Of a DNA stretch of 64,000 nt, positions 43,741 to 55,301 are shown piece by piece (within the stretch, counting starts at the first letter, position 1; each line of letters opens with the position of its first letter). Source of the stretch: Symsagittifera roscoffensis (lineage: Eukaryota > Xenacoelomorpha > Acoela > Convolutidae); NCBI RefSeq assembly GCF_963678635.1, contig NC_087068.1, positions 4,483,079-4,547,078 on the forward strand, read 5' to 3'. The position numbers and the translations under genes were made by a program. Under the pieces are notes generated by a model. The model was given only the letters and a program-made list of their open reading frames with translations, made no database searches and had not been told where the DNA came from.

Positions 43741-45291
43741 AACTCAAACTCAGTTGTATTCTCAGTTTATACAACACTCATTGACAACACGATACAACAA
43801 AAAGCAATGCTAATTAATGTTAATATGGAAAGTGTGTCTAAAATAGAAGATTTGGAATTCACTGGGGCAGAATGGGATCATGTTTGCATTTTTATTGGGA
43901 ATGGACATCACCCTCTTCTTCTCTCAGTTGTTTACAATATGATAACACGAGCTGTGAAAAGCGTCATCATATACACGGAAAACTCGACAGTGTGTAACGT
44001 GATTGATGCTTATCATAACCATGTCGGCGACAAACTTGTTCAGCAAATTCGCATTGGCGATTTTCCCGAGATAACCGATGATATAAAGCAACATTTGATA
44101 GATGATACCAAGCTTGCATCCTCTCTTTTAGAAGTATTGTTTCTGAAAGGAGACTCCGAGAAACCACATGTATTTAATCTCATACAGTACATTATCCATC
44201 AACATAGAGACCATGCTTACAATTCTAGCAGTGTATGGCTGCCAGCGTTTTTCAAAACTCCCAAATGTAGACAATTTCTGAAACGCTGCAAGGAGCTACC
44301 CATATTAGCTGAGGTCATTAAGCAAACGGATTTGTCACATCTGATAAATTTGCTATCGTTTTGTTGTCACAAACCAACATTATTGCATACACTCGACATA
44401 CTGGAAAGTTCTCAACGACAAACGTTTCTGAGAGACTATTGTGACCGCTTGTTTTTAAGATCGTGCTACAACGAGTGCGAGGACACTGTTCAGTGTCTGC
44501 TGGAACAGAACTCTTCTCTAGCGCTATGTAAATATCGAAAAAAAACTACGCCATTAATGATAGCTGCAAAAGTCGGAAATTTACGAATTGCCCGAATGAT
44601 TCTGGATTTCACTCCCGATGAGGAACAAAATTCCTATATAGAGCAGAAAGAGGATACGGGCAAATCAATATTTTTCGTTGCTGCTAAACATGGTCATTTG
44701 AAGCTGCTCCAATATTTCCGCAACCGGCACAAATCGAAGGGGAAAAGTCAGCGAGAACTGCACACTATTGTCGATAATTTTGGAAACACGCCTCTTATGC
44801 ACGTGGTACTGTGTAATAGCCTTGACATTGTTAGCTGGCTTGTCAGCATTGATCCGGATTGTATGAAAACACGAAACAAAAACAATAAAAGTGTACTTCA
44901 TTTCGCAGCTTTAAACGGCAGTACTGAAATTGCTTCTGTTCTCTTAGAATCGGTGAACTCATCGGAAAGAAAATCATTGATTTCATCGCCAGATGACGAA
45001 GGCACGACGGCTTTCCACTGGTCGTGTTTGAGAGGTCATCTCGAGTTCAGCAAATGCCTGCTAGAAGAATACAAGAATTACAAGTCAGAATCTGATCCGC
45101 TCTTACACACAATACGAGATAATGATGGAACCACGCCTCTTGAGCTTGCTGTGGTGAGCAATCATCTTGAAATTGTTGGTTGGCTTGCCAGCATTGATCT
45201 GGTTTGTATGAAATTACAAAACAAAGAAAAATTAAGCGTTTTTAATGTCGCAGCTGCAAATGGCAAATTGAAATTGCTTCGGTTCTCTTGA
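43741..45291 (+). CDS. Helicase motifs V-VI, linker and first ankyrin modules, copy C
   Basis: A 517-codon open exon follows AATGTTACAG; the frame is also open upstream to 43,705. It has motif V-like TGAEWDHVCIF, motif VI-like VYNMITRAVKSV, the Cys/Leu-rich linker including GDSEKPHVFNL, the divergent founder ANK module (KTTPLMIAAKVGNLRIARMIL) and about 1.2 regular modules from 44,863. It is the best preserved of the three copies of this exon, with no internal stop. It ends after a 1-bp loss in GGCAAATTGAAATTG (about 45,266). Intactness here with a destroyed NTPase core upstream is notable. Confidence 0.7.
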   Translation, partial: NSNSVVFSVYTTLIDNTIQQKAMLINVNMESVSKIEDLEFTGAEWDHVCIFIGNGHHPLLLSVVYNMITRAVKSVIIYTENSTVCNVIDAYHNHVGDKLVQQIRIGDFPEITDDIKQHLIDDTKLASSLLEVLFLKGDSEKPHVFNLIQYIIHQHRDHAYNSSSVWLPAFFKTPKCRQFLKRCKELPILAEVIKQTDLSHLINLLSFCCHKPTLLHTLDILESSQRQTFLRDYCDRLFLRSCYNECEDTVQCLLEQNSSLALCKYRKKTTPLMIAAKVGNLRIARMILDFTPDEEQNSYIEQKEDTGKSIFFVAAKHGHLKLLQYFRNRHKSKGKSQRELHTIVDNFGNTPLMHVVLCNSLDIVSWLVSIDPDCMKTRNKNNKSVLHFAALNGSTEIASVLLESVNSSERKSLISSPDDEGTTAFHWSCLRGHLEFSKCLLEEYKNYKSESDPLLHTIRDNDGTTPLELAVVSNHLEIVGWLASIDLVCMKLQNKEKLSVFNVAAANGKLKLLRFS

Positions 45292-48200
45292 AATCGGTGA
45301 ACTCATCGGACAAAAGTTCATTGATTTCATCGCCAGATTAATAAGGCATGACGGCTAACCACTGGTCGTGTTTAGAAGGTCATCTCGAGTTCAGAAAATG
45401 GCTGCTAGAAGAATACAAGAATTACAAGTCAGAATCTAATCCGCTGTTACACACAATTCAATATAACAATGGAATCACGCCTCTTGTGCTGGCTGTGCTG
45501 AGAAATCATCTTGAAATTGAATTGTTGGTTGGCTCGCCAGCATTGATCTGGCTTGTAAGAAATTACAAAACAAAGACAAATTTAGCGTACTTCATGTCGC
45601 AGCTGCAAATGGCAAAACTGAAATTGCTTCGGTTCTCTTAAAATCGGTGAACTCATCGGACTAAAGTTCATTGATTTCATCGCCAGATGACGAAGGCATG
45701 ACGGCTTTCCACTGGTCGTTTCTAGAAGGTCATCTCGAGCTCAGCAAATGGCTGCTAGAAGAATACAAGAATTAAAAGTAAGAATCTGATCCGCTGTTTC
45801 ACACAATACGACATAATGATGGAAAAACGCCTCTTATGCTGGCTCTGCTGAGTAATCATCTTGAAATTGGTAGTTGGCTCGCCAGCATTGATCTGGCTGG
45901 TATGAAATAACAAAACAAAGACAATTTAAGAGCACTTCATGTCGCAGCTGCAAATGGCAAAACTCAAATTGCTTCGGTTCTCTTAAAATCGGTGAACTCA
46001 TCGGAAAAAAGTTCATTGATTTCATCGCCAGATGACAAAGGTGCGTCGGCTTTCCGCTGGTCGTGTTCAAAAGGTCATCTCAAGTTCAGCAAATGGCTGC
46101 TAGAAGATTACAATAATTACAAGTCAGAATCTGATCCGCTGTTACATAGAATTCAATATAACATTGGAATCACGCCTCTTGTGCTGGCTGTGCTGAGAAA
46201 TCATCTTGAAATTGTTGGTTGGCTCGCCAGCATTGATCTGGCTTGTATGAAATTACAAAACAAAGACAAATTAAGCGTACTTCATGTCGCAGCTGCAAAT
46301 GACAAAACTGAAATAGCTTCGGTTCTCTTTAAATCGGTGAACTCATCGGACAGAAGTTCATTGATTTCATCGCCAGATGACCAAGGCGTGACGGCTTTGC
46401 ACTGTTTGTGTTTAAATGGTCAAATTGAGTTCGGCAAATGGCTGCTAGAAGTATAGAATAATTACAATTCAGAATCTGATCCGCTGTTACACATAATTCA
46501 ATATAACAATGGAATAATGCCTCTTGTGCTGGCTGTGCTGAGAAATCATCTTGAAGTTGTTGGTTGGCTTGCCAGCATTGATCTGGCTTGTATGAAATTA
46601 CAAAACAAAGACAAATTAAGCGTACTTCATGTCGCAAATGCAAATGAAAAAACTGAAATTGCTTCGGCTCTCTTAAAATTGGTGAACTCATCGGACAGAA
46701 GTTCATTGATTTCATCGCCAGATGACCAAGGCGTGACGGCTTTGCACTGTTTGTGTTTAAAAGGTCAAATTGAGTTCGGCAAATGGCTGCTAGAAGTATA
46801 GAATAATTACAATTCAGAATCTGATCCGCTGTTACACATAATTCAATATAACAATGGAATAATGCCTCTTGTGCTGGCTGTGCTGAGAAATCATCTTGAA
46901 ATTGTTGGTTGGCTCGCCAGCATTGATCTGGCTTGTATGAAATCACCAAACAAAGACAAATTAAGCCTACTTCATGTCGCAGCTGCAAATGGCAAAACTG
47001 AAATTGCTTCGGTTCTCTTAAAATTGGTGAGCTCATCGGACAAAAGTTCATTGATTTCATCGCCAGATGACAAAGGCATGACGGCTTTCCACTGGTCGTG
47101 TTCAGAAGGTCATCTCGAGTTCAGCAAATGGCTGCTAGAAGAATACAAGAATTACAAGTCAGAATCTGATCCGCTGTTACACACAATTCAAAATAACAAT
47201 GGAATCACGCCTCTTGTGCTTGCTGTGCTGAGAAATCATCTTGAAATTGTTGGTTGGCTCGCCAGCATTGATCTGGCTTGTATGAAATTACAAAACGAAG
47301 ACGAATTAAGCGTACTTCATGTCGCAGCTGCAAATGGCAAAACTGAAATTGCTTCGGTTCTCTTAAAATCGGTGAACTCATCGGACAAAAATTCATTGAT
47401 TTCATCGCCAGATGACGAAGGTATGACGGCTTTCCACTGGTCGTGTTCAGAAGGTCATCTCGAGTTCAGCAAACAACTGCTAGAAGAATACAAGAATTAC
47501 AAGTCAGGATCTGATCCGCTGTTACACACAATTCAAGATATCAATGGAAACACGCCTCTCATGCAGGCTGTGCTGAGTAATCATCTTGAAATTGTTAGTT
47601 GGTTTGTCAGTTTGATCCGGCTGTATGAAAATACAAAACAATGACAAAGTAAGCGTACTTCATGTCGCAGCTGCAAATGGCAAAACTGAATTTGCTTCGG
47701 TTCTCTTAAAGTCATTGAACTCATCGGACAAAAATTCATTGATTTCATCACCAGTCAACGGTGGCAGAAAGGCTTTACACAAGTCGTGTTCACAAGGTCA
47801 TCTCGAGTTCAGCAAATGGCTGCTAAAAGAACACAAGAATCGCAAGTCCGAATCTGATCCGCTGTTATACACAATACGAGATAACGATGGAAAAACGCCT
47901 CTTTTGCTGGCTGTGCTGAGTAATCATCTTGAAATTGTTGGTTGGCTCGCCAGCATTGATCTGGCTGGTATGAAATTACAAAACAAAGACAAATTAAACG
48001 TACTTCATGTCGCAGCTGCAAATGGCAAAACTAAAATTGCTTCGGTTCTCTTAAAATCGGTGAACTCATCGGACAAAAGTTCATTGATTTCATCGCCAGA
48101 TGACGAAGGCATGACGGCTTTCCACTGGTTGTGTTCAGAAGGTAATCTCGAGTTCAGCAAATGGCTGCTAGAAGAATAAAAGAATTACAAGTCAGAATCT

Positions 48201-48746
48201 GATCCGCTGTTACACACAATACGAGATTTTGATGGAATCACGCCTCTTGTGCTGGCTGTGCTGAGAAATCATCTTGAAATTGTTGGTTGGCTCGCCAGCA
48301 TTGATCTGGCTTGTATGAAATTACCAAACAAAGACAAATTAAGCGTACTTCATGTCGCAGCTGCAAATGGCAAAACTGAAATTGCTTCGGTTCTCTTAAA
48401 ATCGGTGAACTCATCGGACAAAAGTTCATTGATTTCATCGCCAGATGACAAAGGCGTGACGGCTTTGCACTGGTCGTGTTTAAAAGGTCAAATCGAGTTT
48501 AGCAAATGGCTGCTAGAAGAATACAATAATTACAAGTCAGAATCTGATCCGCTGTTACACACAATTCGATATAACAATGGAATAACGCCTCTTGTGCTGG
48601 CTGTGCTGAGAAAACATCTTGATAATGTTGGTTGGCTCGCCAGCATTGATCTGGCTTGTATGAAATGACCAAACAAAAACAAATTAGGCGTACTTCATGT
48701 CGCAGCTACAAATGGCAAAACTGAAATTGCTTCGGTTCTCTTAAAA
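45292..48746 (+). pseudogene. Interrupted ankyrin modules at the start of array C
   Basis: Open pieces are 45,348-45,641, 45,992-46,456, 46,517-46,801, 46,862-47,644 (260 codons), 47,625-48,179 and 48,249-48,668. Breaks include GATTAATAAGGC (two stops), TAG after LLEV (46,454 and 46,799, one unit apart), a 1-bp loss in CAGTTTGATCCGG near 47,612 and TAA in LLEE-stop at 48,177. Units at 46.4-46.8 kb (DQGVTALHCLCLNGQIEFGK) look like early forms of the GQIEF subtype that dominates later. Confidence 0.55.
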
Positions 48747-49703
48747 TTGGTGAGCTCATCGGACAAAAGTTCATTGATTTCATCGCCAGATGACAAAAGC
48801 ATGACGGCTTTCCACTGGTCGTGTTCAGAAGGTCATCTCGAGTTCAGCAAATGGCTGCTAGAAGAATACAAGAATTACAAGTCAGAATCTGATCCGCTGT
48901 TACACACAATTCAATATAACAATGGAATAACGCCTCTTGTGCTGGCTGTGCTGAGAAAACATCTTGAAATTGTTGGTTGGCTCGCCAGCATTGATCTGGC
49001 TTGTATGAAATTACCAAACAAAGACAAATTAAGCGTACTTCATGTCGCAGCTACAAATGGCAAAACTGAAATTGCTTCGGTTCTCTTAAAATCGGTGAAC
49101 TCATCGGACAAAAGTTCATTGATTTCATCGCCAGATGACAAAGGCGTGACGGCTTTGCACTGGTCGTGTTTAAAAGGTCAAATCGAGTTCAGCAAATGGC
49201 TGCTAGAAGAATACAATAATTACAAGTCAGAATCTGATCCGCTGTTACACACAATTCAATATAACAATGGAATAACGCCTCTTGTGCTGGCTGTGCTGAG
49301 AAAACATCTTGAAAAAGTTGGTTGGCTCGCCAGCATTGATCTGGCTTGTATGAAATTCCCAAACAAAGACAAATTAAGCGTACTTCATGTCGCAGCTGCA
49401 AATGGCAAAACTGAAATTGCTTCGGTTCTCTTAAAATCGGTGAACTCATCGGACAAAAGTTCATTGATTTCATCGCCAGATGACGAAGGCATGACGGCTT
49501 TCCACTGGTCGTGTTTAAAAGGTCAAATCGAGTTCAGCAAATGGCTGCTAGAAGAATACAATAATTACAAGTCAGAATCTGATCCGCTGTTACACACAAT
49601 TCGATATAACAATGGAATAACGCCTCTTGTGCTGGCTGTGCTGAGAAAACATCTTGATAATGTTGGTTGGCTCGCCAGCATTGATCTGGCTTGTATGAAA
49701 TGA
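48747..49703 (+). CDS. Open ankyrin stretch (318 codons)
   Basis: 2.8 modules of the KLPNKDK and GQIEF subtypes are open, ending in the TTA-to-TGA stop at 49,701-49,703. The homologous frames at 51,852 and 53,922 are 385 and 265 codons long. Confidence 0.35.
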   Translation: MVSSSDKSSLISSPDDKSMTAFHWSCSEGHLEFSKWLLEEYKNYKSESDPLLHTIQYNNGITPLVLAVLRKHLEIVGWLASIDLACMKLPNKDKLSVLHVAATNGKTEIASVLLKSVNSSDKSSLISSPDDKGVTALHWSCLKGQIEFSKWLLEEYNNYKSESDPLLHTIQYNNGITPLVLAVLRKHLEKVGWLASIDLACMKFPNKDKLSVLHVAAANGKTEIASVLLKSVNSSDKSSLISSPDDEGMTAFHWSCLKGQIEFSKWLLEEYNNYKSESDPLLHTIRYNNGITPLVLAVLRKHLDNVGWLASIDLACMK

Positions 49704-49808
49704 CCAAACAAAAACAAATTAGGCGTACTTCATGTCGCAGCTACAAATGGCAAAACTGAAATTGCTTCGGTTCTCTTAAAATTAGTCAGCTCATCGGACA
49801 AAAGTTCA

Positions 49809-50549
49809 TTGATTTCATCGCCAGATGACAAAAGCATGACGGCTTTCCACTGGTCGTGTTCAGAAGGTCATCTCGAGTTCAGCAAATGGCTGCTAGAAGA
49901 ATACAAGAATTACAAGTCAGAATCTGATCCGCTGTTACACACAATTCAATATAACAATGGAATAACGCCTCTTGTGCTGGCTGTGCTGAGAAAACATCTT
50001 GAAATTGTTGGTTGGCTCGCCAGAATTGATCTGGCTTGTATGAAATTACCAAACAAAGACAAATTAAGCGTACTTCATGTCGCAGCTGCAAATGGCAAAA
50101 CTGAAATTGCTTCGGTTCTCTTAAAATCGGTGAACTCATCGGACAAAAATTCATTGATTTCATCGCCAGATGACAAAGGCGGAACGGCTTTGCACTGGTC
50201 GTGTTTAAAAGGTCAAATCGAGTTCAGCAAATGGCTGCTAGAAGAATACAATAATTACAAGTCAGAATCTGATCCGCTGTTACACACAATTCAATATAAC
50301 AATGGAATAACGCCTCTTGTGCTGGCTGCGCTGAGAAAACATCTTGAAAAAGTTGGTTGGCTCGCCAGCATTGATCTGGCTTGTATGAAATTACCAAACA
50401 AAGACAAATTAAGCGTACTTCATGTCGCAGCTGCAAATGGCAAAACTGAAATTGCTTCGGTTCTCTTAAAATCGGTGAACTCATCGGACAAAAGTTCATT
50501 GATTTCATCGCCAGATGACGAAGGCATGACGGCTTTCCACTGGCTGTGA
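49809..50549 (+). CDS. Open ankyrin stretch (246 codons)
   Basis: 2.1 modules are open. It is homologous to the stretch at 48,747 but interrupted at TGA 50,547-50,549 (TGGCTGTGATCAG). Confidence 0.3.
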   Translation: MISSPDDKSMTAFHWSCSEGHLEFSKWLLEEYKNYKSESDPLLHTIQYNNGITPLVLAVLRKHLEIVGWLARIDLACMKLPNKDKLSVLHVAAANGKTEIASVLLKSVNSSDKNSLISSPDDKGGTALHWSCLKGQIEFSKWLLEEYNNYKSESDPLLHTIQYNNGITPLVLAALRKHLEKVGWLASIDLACMKLPNKDKLSVLHVAAANGKTEIASVLLKSVNSSDKSSLISSPDDEGMTAFHWL

Positions 50550-51851
50550 TCAGAAGGTAATCTCGAGTTCAGCAAATGGCTGCTAGAAGAATAAAAGAAT
50601 TACAAGTCAGAATCTGATCCGCTGTTACACACAATACGAGATTTTGATGGAATCACGCCTCTTGTGCTGGCTGTGCTGAAAATTCATCTTGAAATTGTTG
50701 GTTGGCTCGCCAGCATTGATCTGGTTTGTATGAAATTACCAAACAAAGACAAATTAAGCGTACTTCATGTCGCAGCTGCAAATGGCAAAACTGAAATTGC
50801 TTCGGTTCTCTTAAAATCGGTGAACTCATCGGACAAAATTTCATTGATTTCATCGCCAGATGACGAAGGCACGACGGCTTTCCACTGGTTGTGTTCAGAA
50901 GGTAATCTCGAGTTCAGCAAATGGCTGCTAGAAGAATAAAAGAATTACAAGTCAGAATCTGATCCGCTGTTACACACAATACGAGATTTTGATGGAATCA
51001 CGCCTCTTGTGCTGGCTGTGCTGAGAAATCATCTTGAAATTGTTGGTTGGCTCGCCAGCATTGATCTGGTTTGTATGAAATTACCATACAAAGACAAATT
51101 AAGCGTACTTCATGTCGCAGCTGCAAATGGCAAAACTGAAATTGATTCGGTTCTCTTAAAATCGGTGAACTCATCGGACAAAAGTTCATTAATTTCATCG
51201 CCAGATGACGAAGGTATGACGGCTTTCCACTGGTCGTGTTCAGAAGTTCATCTCGAGTTCAGCAAATAGCTGCTAGAAGAATACAAGAATTACAAGTCAG
51301 AATCTGATCCGCTGTTACACACAATACGAGATTTTGATGGAATCACGCCTCTTGTGCTGGCTGTGCTGAGAAATCATCTTGAAATTGTTGGTTGGCTCGC
51401 CAGCATTGATCTGGCTTGTATGAAATTACCAAACAAAGACAAATTAAGCGTACTTCATGTCGCAGCTGCAAATGGCAAAACTGAAATTGCTTCGGTTCTC
51501 TTAAAATCGGTGAACTCATCGGACAAAAGTTCATTGATTTCATCGCCAGATGACAAAGGCGTGACGGCTTTGCACTGGTCGTGTTTAAAAGTTCAAATCG
51601 AGTTCAGCAAATGGCTGCTAGAAGAGTACAATAATTACAAGTCAGAATCTGATCCGCTGTTACACACAATTCGATATAACAATGGAATAACGCCTCTTGT
51701 GCTGGCTGTGCTGAGAAAACATCTTGATAATGTTGGTTGGCTCGCCAGCATTGATCTGGCTTGTATGAAATGACCAAACAAAAACAAATTAGGCGTACTT
51801 CATGTCGCAGCTACAAATGGCAAAACTGAAATTGCTTCGATTCTCTTAAAA

Positions 51852-53009
51852 TTGGTGAGCTCATCGGACAAAAGTTCATTGATTTCATCGCCAGATGACA
51901 AAAGCATGACGGCTTTCCACTGGTCGTGTTCAGAAGGTCATCTCGAGTTCAGCAAATGGCTGCTAGAAGAATACAAGAATTACAAGTCAGAATCTGATCC
52001 GCTGTTACACACAATTCAATATAACAATGGAATAACGCCTCTTGTGCTGGCTGTGCTGAGAAAACATCTTGAAATTGTTAGTTGGCTCGCCAGCATTGAT
52101 CTGGCTTGTATGAAATTACCAAACAAAGACAAATTAAGCGTACTTCATGTCGCAGCTGCAAATGGCAAAACTGAAATTGCTTCGGTTCTCTTCAAATCGG
52201 TGAACTCATCGGACAAAAGTTCATTGATTTCATCGCCAGATGACAAAGGCGTGACGGCTTTGCACTGGTCGTGTTTAAAAGGTCAAATCGAGTTCAGCAA
52301 ATGGCTGCTAGAAGAATACAAGAATTACAAGTCAGAATCTGATCCGCTGTTACACACAATTCAATATAACAATGGAATAACGCCTCTTGTGCTGGCTGTG
52401 CTGAGAAAACATCTTGAAATTGTTGGTTGGCTCGCCAGCATTGATCTGGCTTGTATGAAATTACCAAACAAAGACAAATTAAGCGTACTTCATCTCGCAG
52501 CTGCAAATGGCAAAACTGAAATTGCTTCGGTTCTCTTAAAATCGGTGAACTCGTCGTACAAAAGTTCGTTGATTTCATCGCCAGATGACAAAGTCGTGAC
52601 GGCTTTGCACTGGTCGTGTTTAAAAGGTCAAATCGAGTTCAGCAAATGGCTGCTAGAAGAATACAATAATTACAAGTCAGAATCTGATCCGCTGTTACAC
52701 ACAATTCAATATAACAATGGAATAACGCCTCTTGTGCTGGCTGTGCTGAGAAAACATCTTGAAAAAGTTGGTTGGCTCGCCAGCATTGATCTGGCTTGTA
52801 TGAAATTACCAAACAAAGACAAATTAAGCGTACTTCATGTCGCAGCTGCAAATGGCAAAACTGAAATTGCTTCGGTTCTCTTAAAGTCTGTGAACTCATC
52901 GGACAAAAGTTCATTGATTTCATCGCCAGATGACGAAGGCATGACGGCTTTCCACTGGTTGTGTTCAGAAGGTAATCTCGAGTTCAGCAAATGGCTGCTA
53001 GAAGAATAA
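51852..53009 (+). CDS. Open ankyrin stretch (385 codons)
   Basis: 3.4 modules are open, with alternating SEGHLEF and LKGQIEF types. It ends at TAA in LLEE-stop (53,007-53,009), where TAC (Tyr) has become TAA; the same change is at 42,421, 48,177, 50,592 and 50,937. Confidence 0.4.
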   Translation: MVSSSDKSSLISSPDDKSMTAFHWSCSEGHLEFSKWLLEEYKNYKSESDPLLHTIQYNNGITPLVLAVLRKHLEIVSWLASIDLACMKLPNKDKLSVLHVAAANGKTEIASVLFKSVNSSDKSSLISSPDDKGVTALHWSCLKGQIEFSKWLLEEYKNYKSESDPLLHTIQYNNGITPLVLAVLRKHLEIVGWLASIDLACMKLPNKDKLSVLHLAAANGKTEIASVLLKSVNSSYKSSLISSPDDKVVTALHWSCLKGQIEFSKWLLEEYNNYKSESDPLLHTIQYNNGITPLVLAVLRKHLEKVGWLASIDLACMKLPNKDKLSVLHVAAANGKTEIASVLLKSVNSSDKSSLISSPDDEGMTAFHWLCSEGNLEFSKWLLEE

Positions 53010-53921
53010 AAGAATTACAAGTCAGAATCTGACCCGCTGTTACACACAATACGAGATTTTGATGGAATCACGCCTCTTGTGCTGGCTGTGCTGATAATTC
53101 ATCTTGAAATTGTTGGTTGGCTCGCCAGCATTGATCTGGTTTGTATGAAATTACCAAACAAAGACAAATTAAGCGTACTTCATGTCGCAGCTGCAAATGG
53201 CAAAACTGAAATTGCTTCGGTTCTCTTAAAATCGGTGAACTCATCGGACAAAAGTTCATTAATTTCATCGCCAGATGACGAAGGTATGACGGCTTTCCAC
53301 TGCTCGTGTTCAGAAGTTCATCTCGAGTTCAGCAAATAGCTGCTAGAAGAATACAAGAATTACAAGTCAGAATCTGATCCGCTGTTACACACAATACGAG
53401 ATTTTGATGGAATCACGCCTCTTGTGCTGACTGTGCTGAGAAATCATCTTGAAATTGTTGGTTGGCTCGCCAGCATTGATCTGGCTTGTATGAAATTACC
53501 AAACAAAGACAAATTAAGCGTACTTCATGTCGCAGCTGCAAACGGCAAAACTGAAAATGCTTCGGTTCTCTTAAAATCGGTGAACTCATCGGACAAAAGT
53601 TCATTGATTTCATCGCCAGATGACAAAGGCGTGACGGCTTTGCACTGGTCGTGTTTAAAAGGTCAAGTCGAGTTCAGCAAATGGCTGCTAGAAGAATACA
53701 ATAATTACAAGTCAGAATCTGATCCGCTGTTACACACAATTCGATATAACAATGGAATAACGCCTCTTGTGCTGGCTGTGCTGAGAAAACATCTTGATAA
53801 TGTTGGTTGGCTCGCCAGCATTGACCTGGCTTGTATGAAATGACCAAACAAAAACAAATTAGGCGTACTTCATGTCGCAGCTACAAATGGCAAAACTGAA
53901 ATTGCTTCGGTTCTCTTAAAA

Positions 53922-54719
53922 TTGGTGAGCTCATCGGACAAAAGTTCATTGATTTCATCGCCAGATGACAAAAGCATGACGGCTTTCCACTGGTCGTGTT
54001 CAGAAGGACATCTCGAGTTCAGCAAATGGCTGCTAGAAGAATACAAGAATTACAAGTCAGAATCTGATCCGCTGTTACACACAATTAAATATAACAATGG
54101 AATAACGCCTCTTGTGCTGGCTGTGCTGAGAAAACATCTTGAAATTGTTGGTTGGCTCGCCAGCATTGATCTGGCTTGTATGAAATTACCAAACAAAGAC
54201 AAATTAAGCGTACTTCATGTCGCAGCTGCAAATGGCAAAACTGAAATTGCTTCGGTTCTCTTAAAATCGGTGAACTCATCGGACAAAAGTTCATTGATTT
54301 CATCGCCAGATGACAAAGGCGTGACGGCTTTGCACTGTTCGTGTTTAAAAGGTCAAATCGAGTTCAGCAAATGGCTGCTAGAAGAATACAAGAATTACAA
54401 GTCAGAATCTGATCCGCTGTTACACACAATACGAGATTTTGATGGAATCACGCCTCATGTGCTGGCTGTGCTGAGAAATCATCTTGAAATTGTTGGTTGG
54501 CTCGCCAGCATTGATCTGGCTTGTATGAAATTACCAAACAAAGACAAATTAAGCGTACTTCATGTCGCAGCTGCAAATGGCAAAACTGAAATTGCTTCGG
54601 TTCTCTTAAAATCGGTGAACTCATCGGACAAAAGTTCATTAATTTCATCGCCAGATGACGAAGGTATGACGGCTTTCCACTGGTCGTGTTCAGAAGTTCA
54701 TCTCGAGTTCAGCAAATAG
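53922..54719 (+). CDS. Open ankyrin stretch (265 codons)
   Basis: 2.3 modules are open, homologous to 51,852 onward. It ends at TAG 54,717-54,719 (TGG to TAG in AGCAAATAGCTG), a change shared with 51,267 and 53,337. Confidence 0.3.
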   Translation: MVSSSDKSSLISSPDDKSMTAFHWSCSEGHLEFSKWLLEEYKNYKSESDPLLHTIKYNNGITPLVLAVLRKHLEIVGWLASIDLACMKLPNKDKLSVLHVAAANGKTEIASVLLKSVNSSDKSSLISSPDDKGVTALHCSCLKGQIEFSKWLLEEYKNYKSESDPLLHTIRDFDGITPHVLAVLRNHLEIVGWLASIDLACMKLPNKDKLSVLHVAAANGKTEIASVLLKSVNSSDKSSLISSPDDEGMTAFHWSCSEVHLEFSK

Positions 54720-55301
54720 CTGCTAGAAGAATACAAGAATTACAAGTCAGAATCTGATCCGCTGTTACACACAATACGAGATTTTGATGGAATCACGCCT
54801 CTTGTGCTGGCTGTGCTGAGAAATCATCTTGAAATTGTTGGTTGGCTCGCCAGCATTGATCTGGCTCGTATGAAATTACCAAACAAAGACAAATTAAGCG
54901 TACTTCATGTCGCAGCTGCAAATGGCAAAACTGAAATTGCTTCGGTTCTCTTAAAATCGGTGAACTCATCGGACAAAAGTTCATTGATTTCATCGCCAGA
55001 TAACAAAGGCGTGACGGCTTTGCACTGGTCGTGTTTAAAAGGTCAAATCGAGTTCAGCAAATGGCTGCTAGAAGAATACAATAATTACAAGTCAGAATCT
55101 GATCCGCTGTTACACACAATTCGATATAACAATGGAATAACGCCTCTTGTGCTGGCTGTGCTGAGAAAACATCTTGATAATGTTGGTTGGCTCGCCAGCA
55201 TTGATCTGGCTTGTATGAAATGACCAAACAAAAACAAATTAGGCGTACTTCATGTCGCAGCTACAAATGGCAAAACTGAAATTGCTTCTGTTCTCTTAAA
55301 A

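Larger units (their letters stand above)
48249..55301 (+). repeat. Higher-order repeats of 9, 6 and 4 units in array C
   Basis: A two-module segment beginning MLAVLRNHLEIVGWLASIDLACMKLPN and ending in a TGA (TTA to TGA, ATGAAATGACC) recurs at 48,249, 51,354, 53,424 and 54,804. The offsets are 3105, 2070 and 1380 bp, exactly 9, 6 and 4 units. The same TGA also occurs at 49,701. Downstream units carry GGCGTACTT and CAGCTACAAATGG variants each time. Confidence 0.85.
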
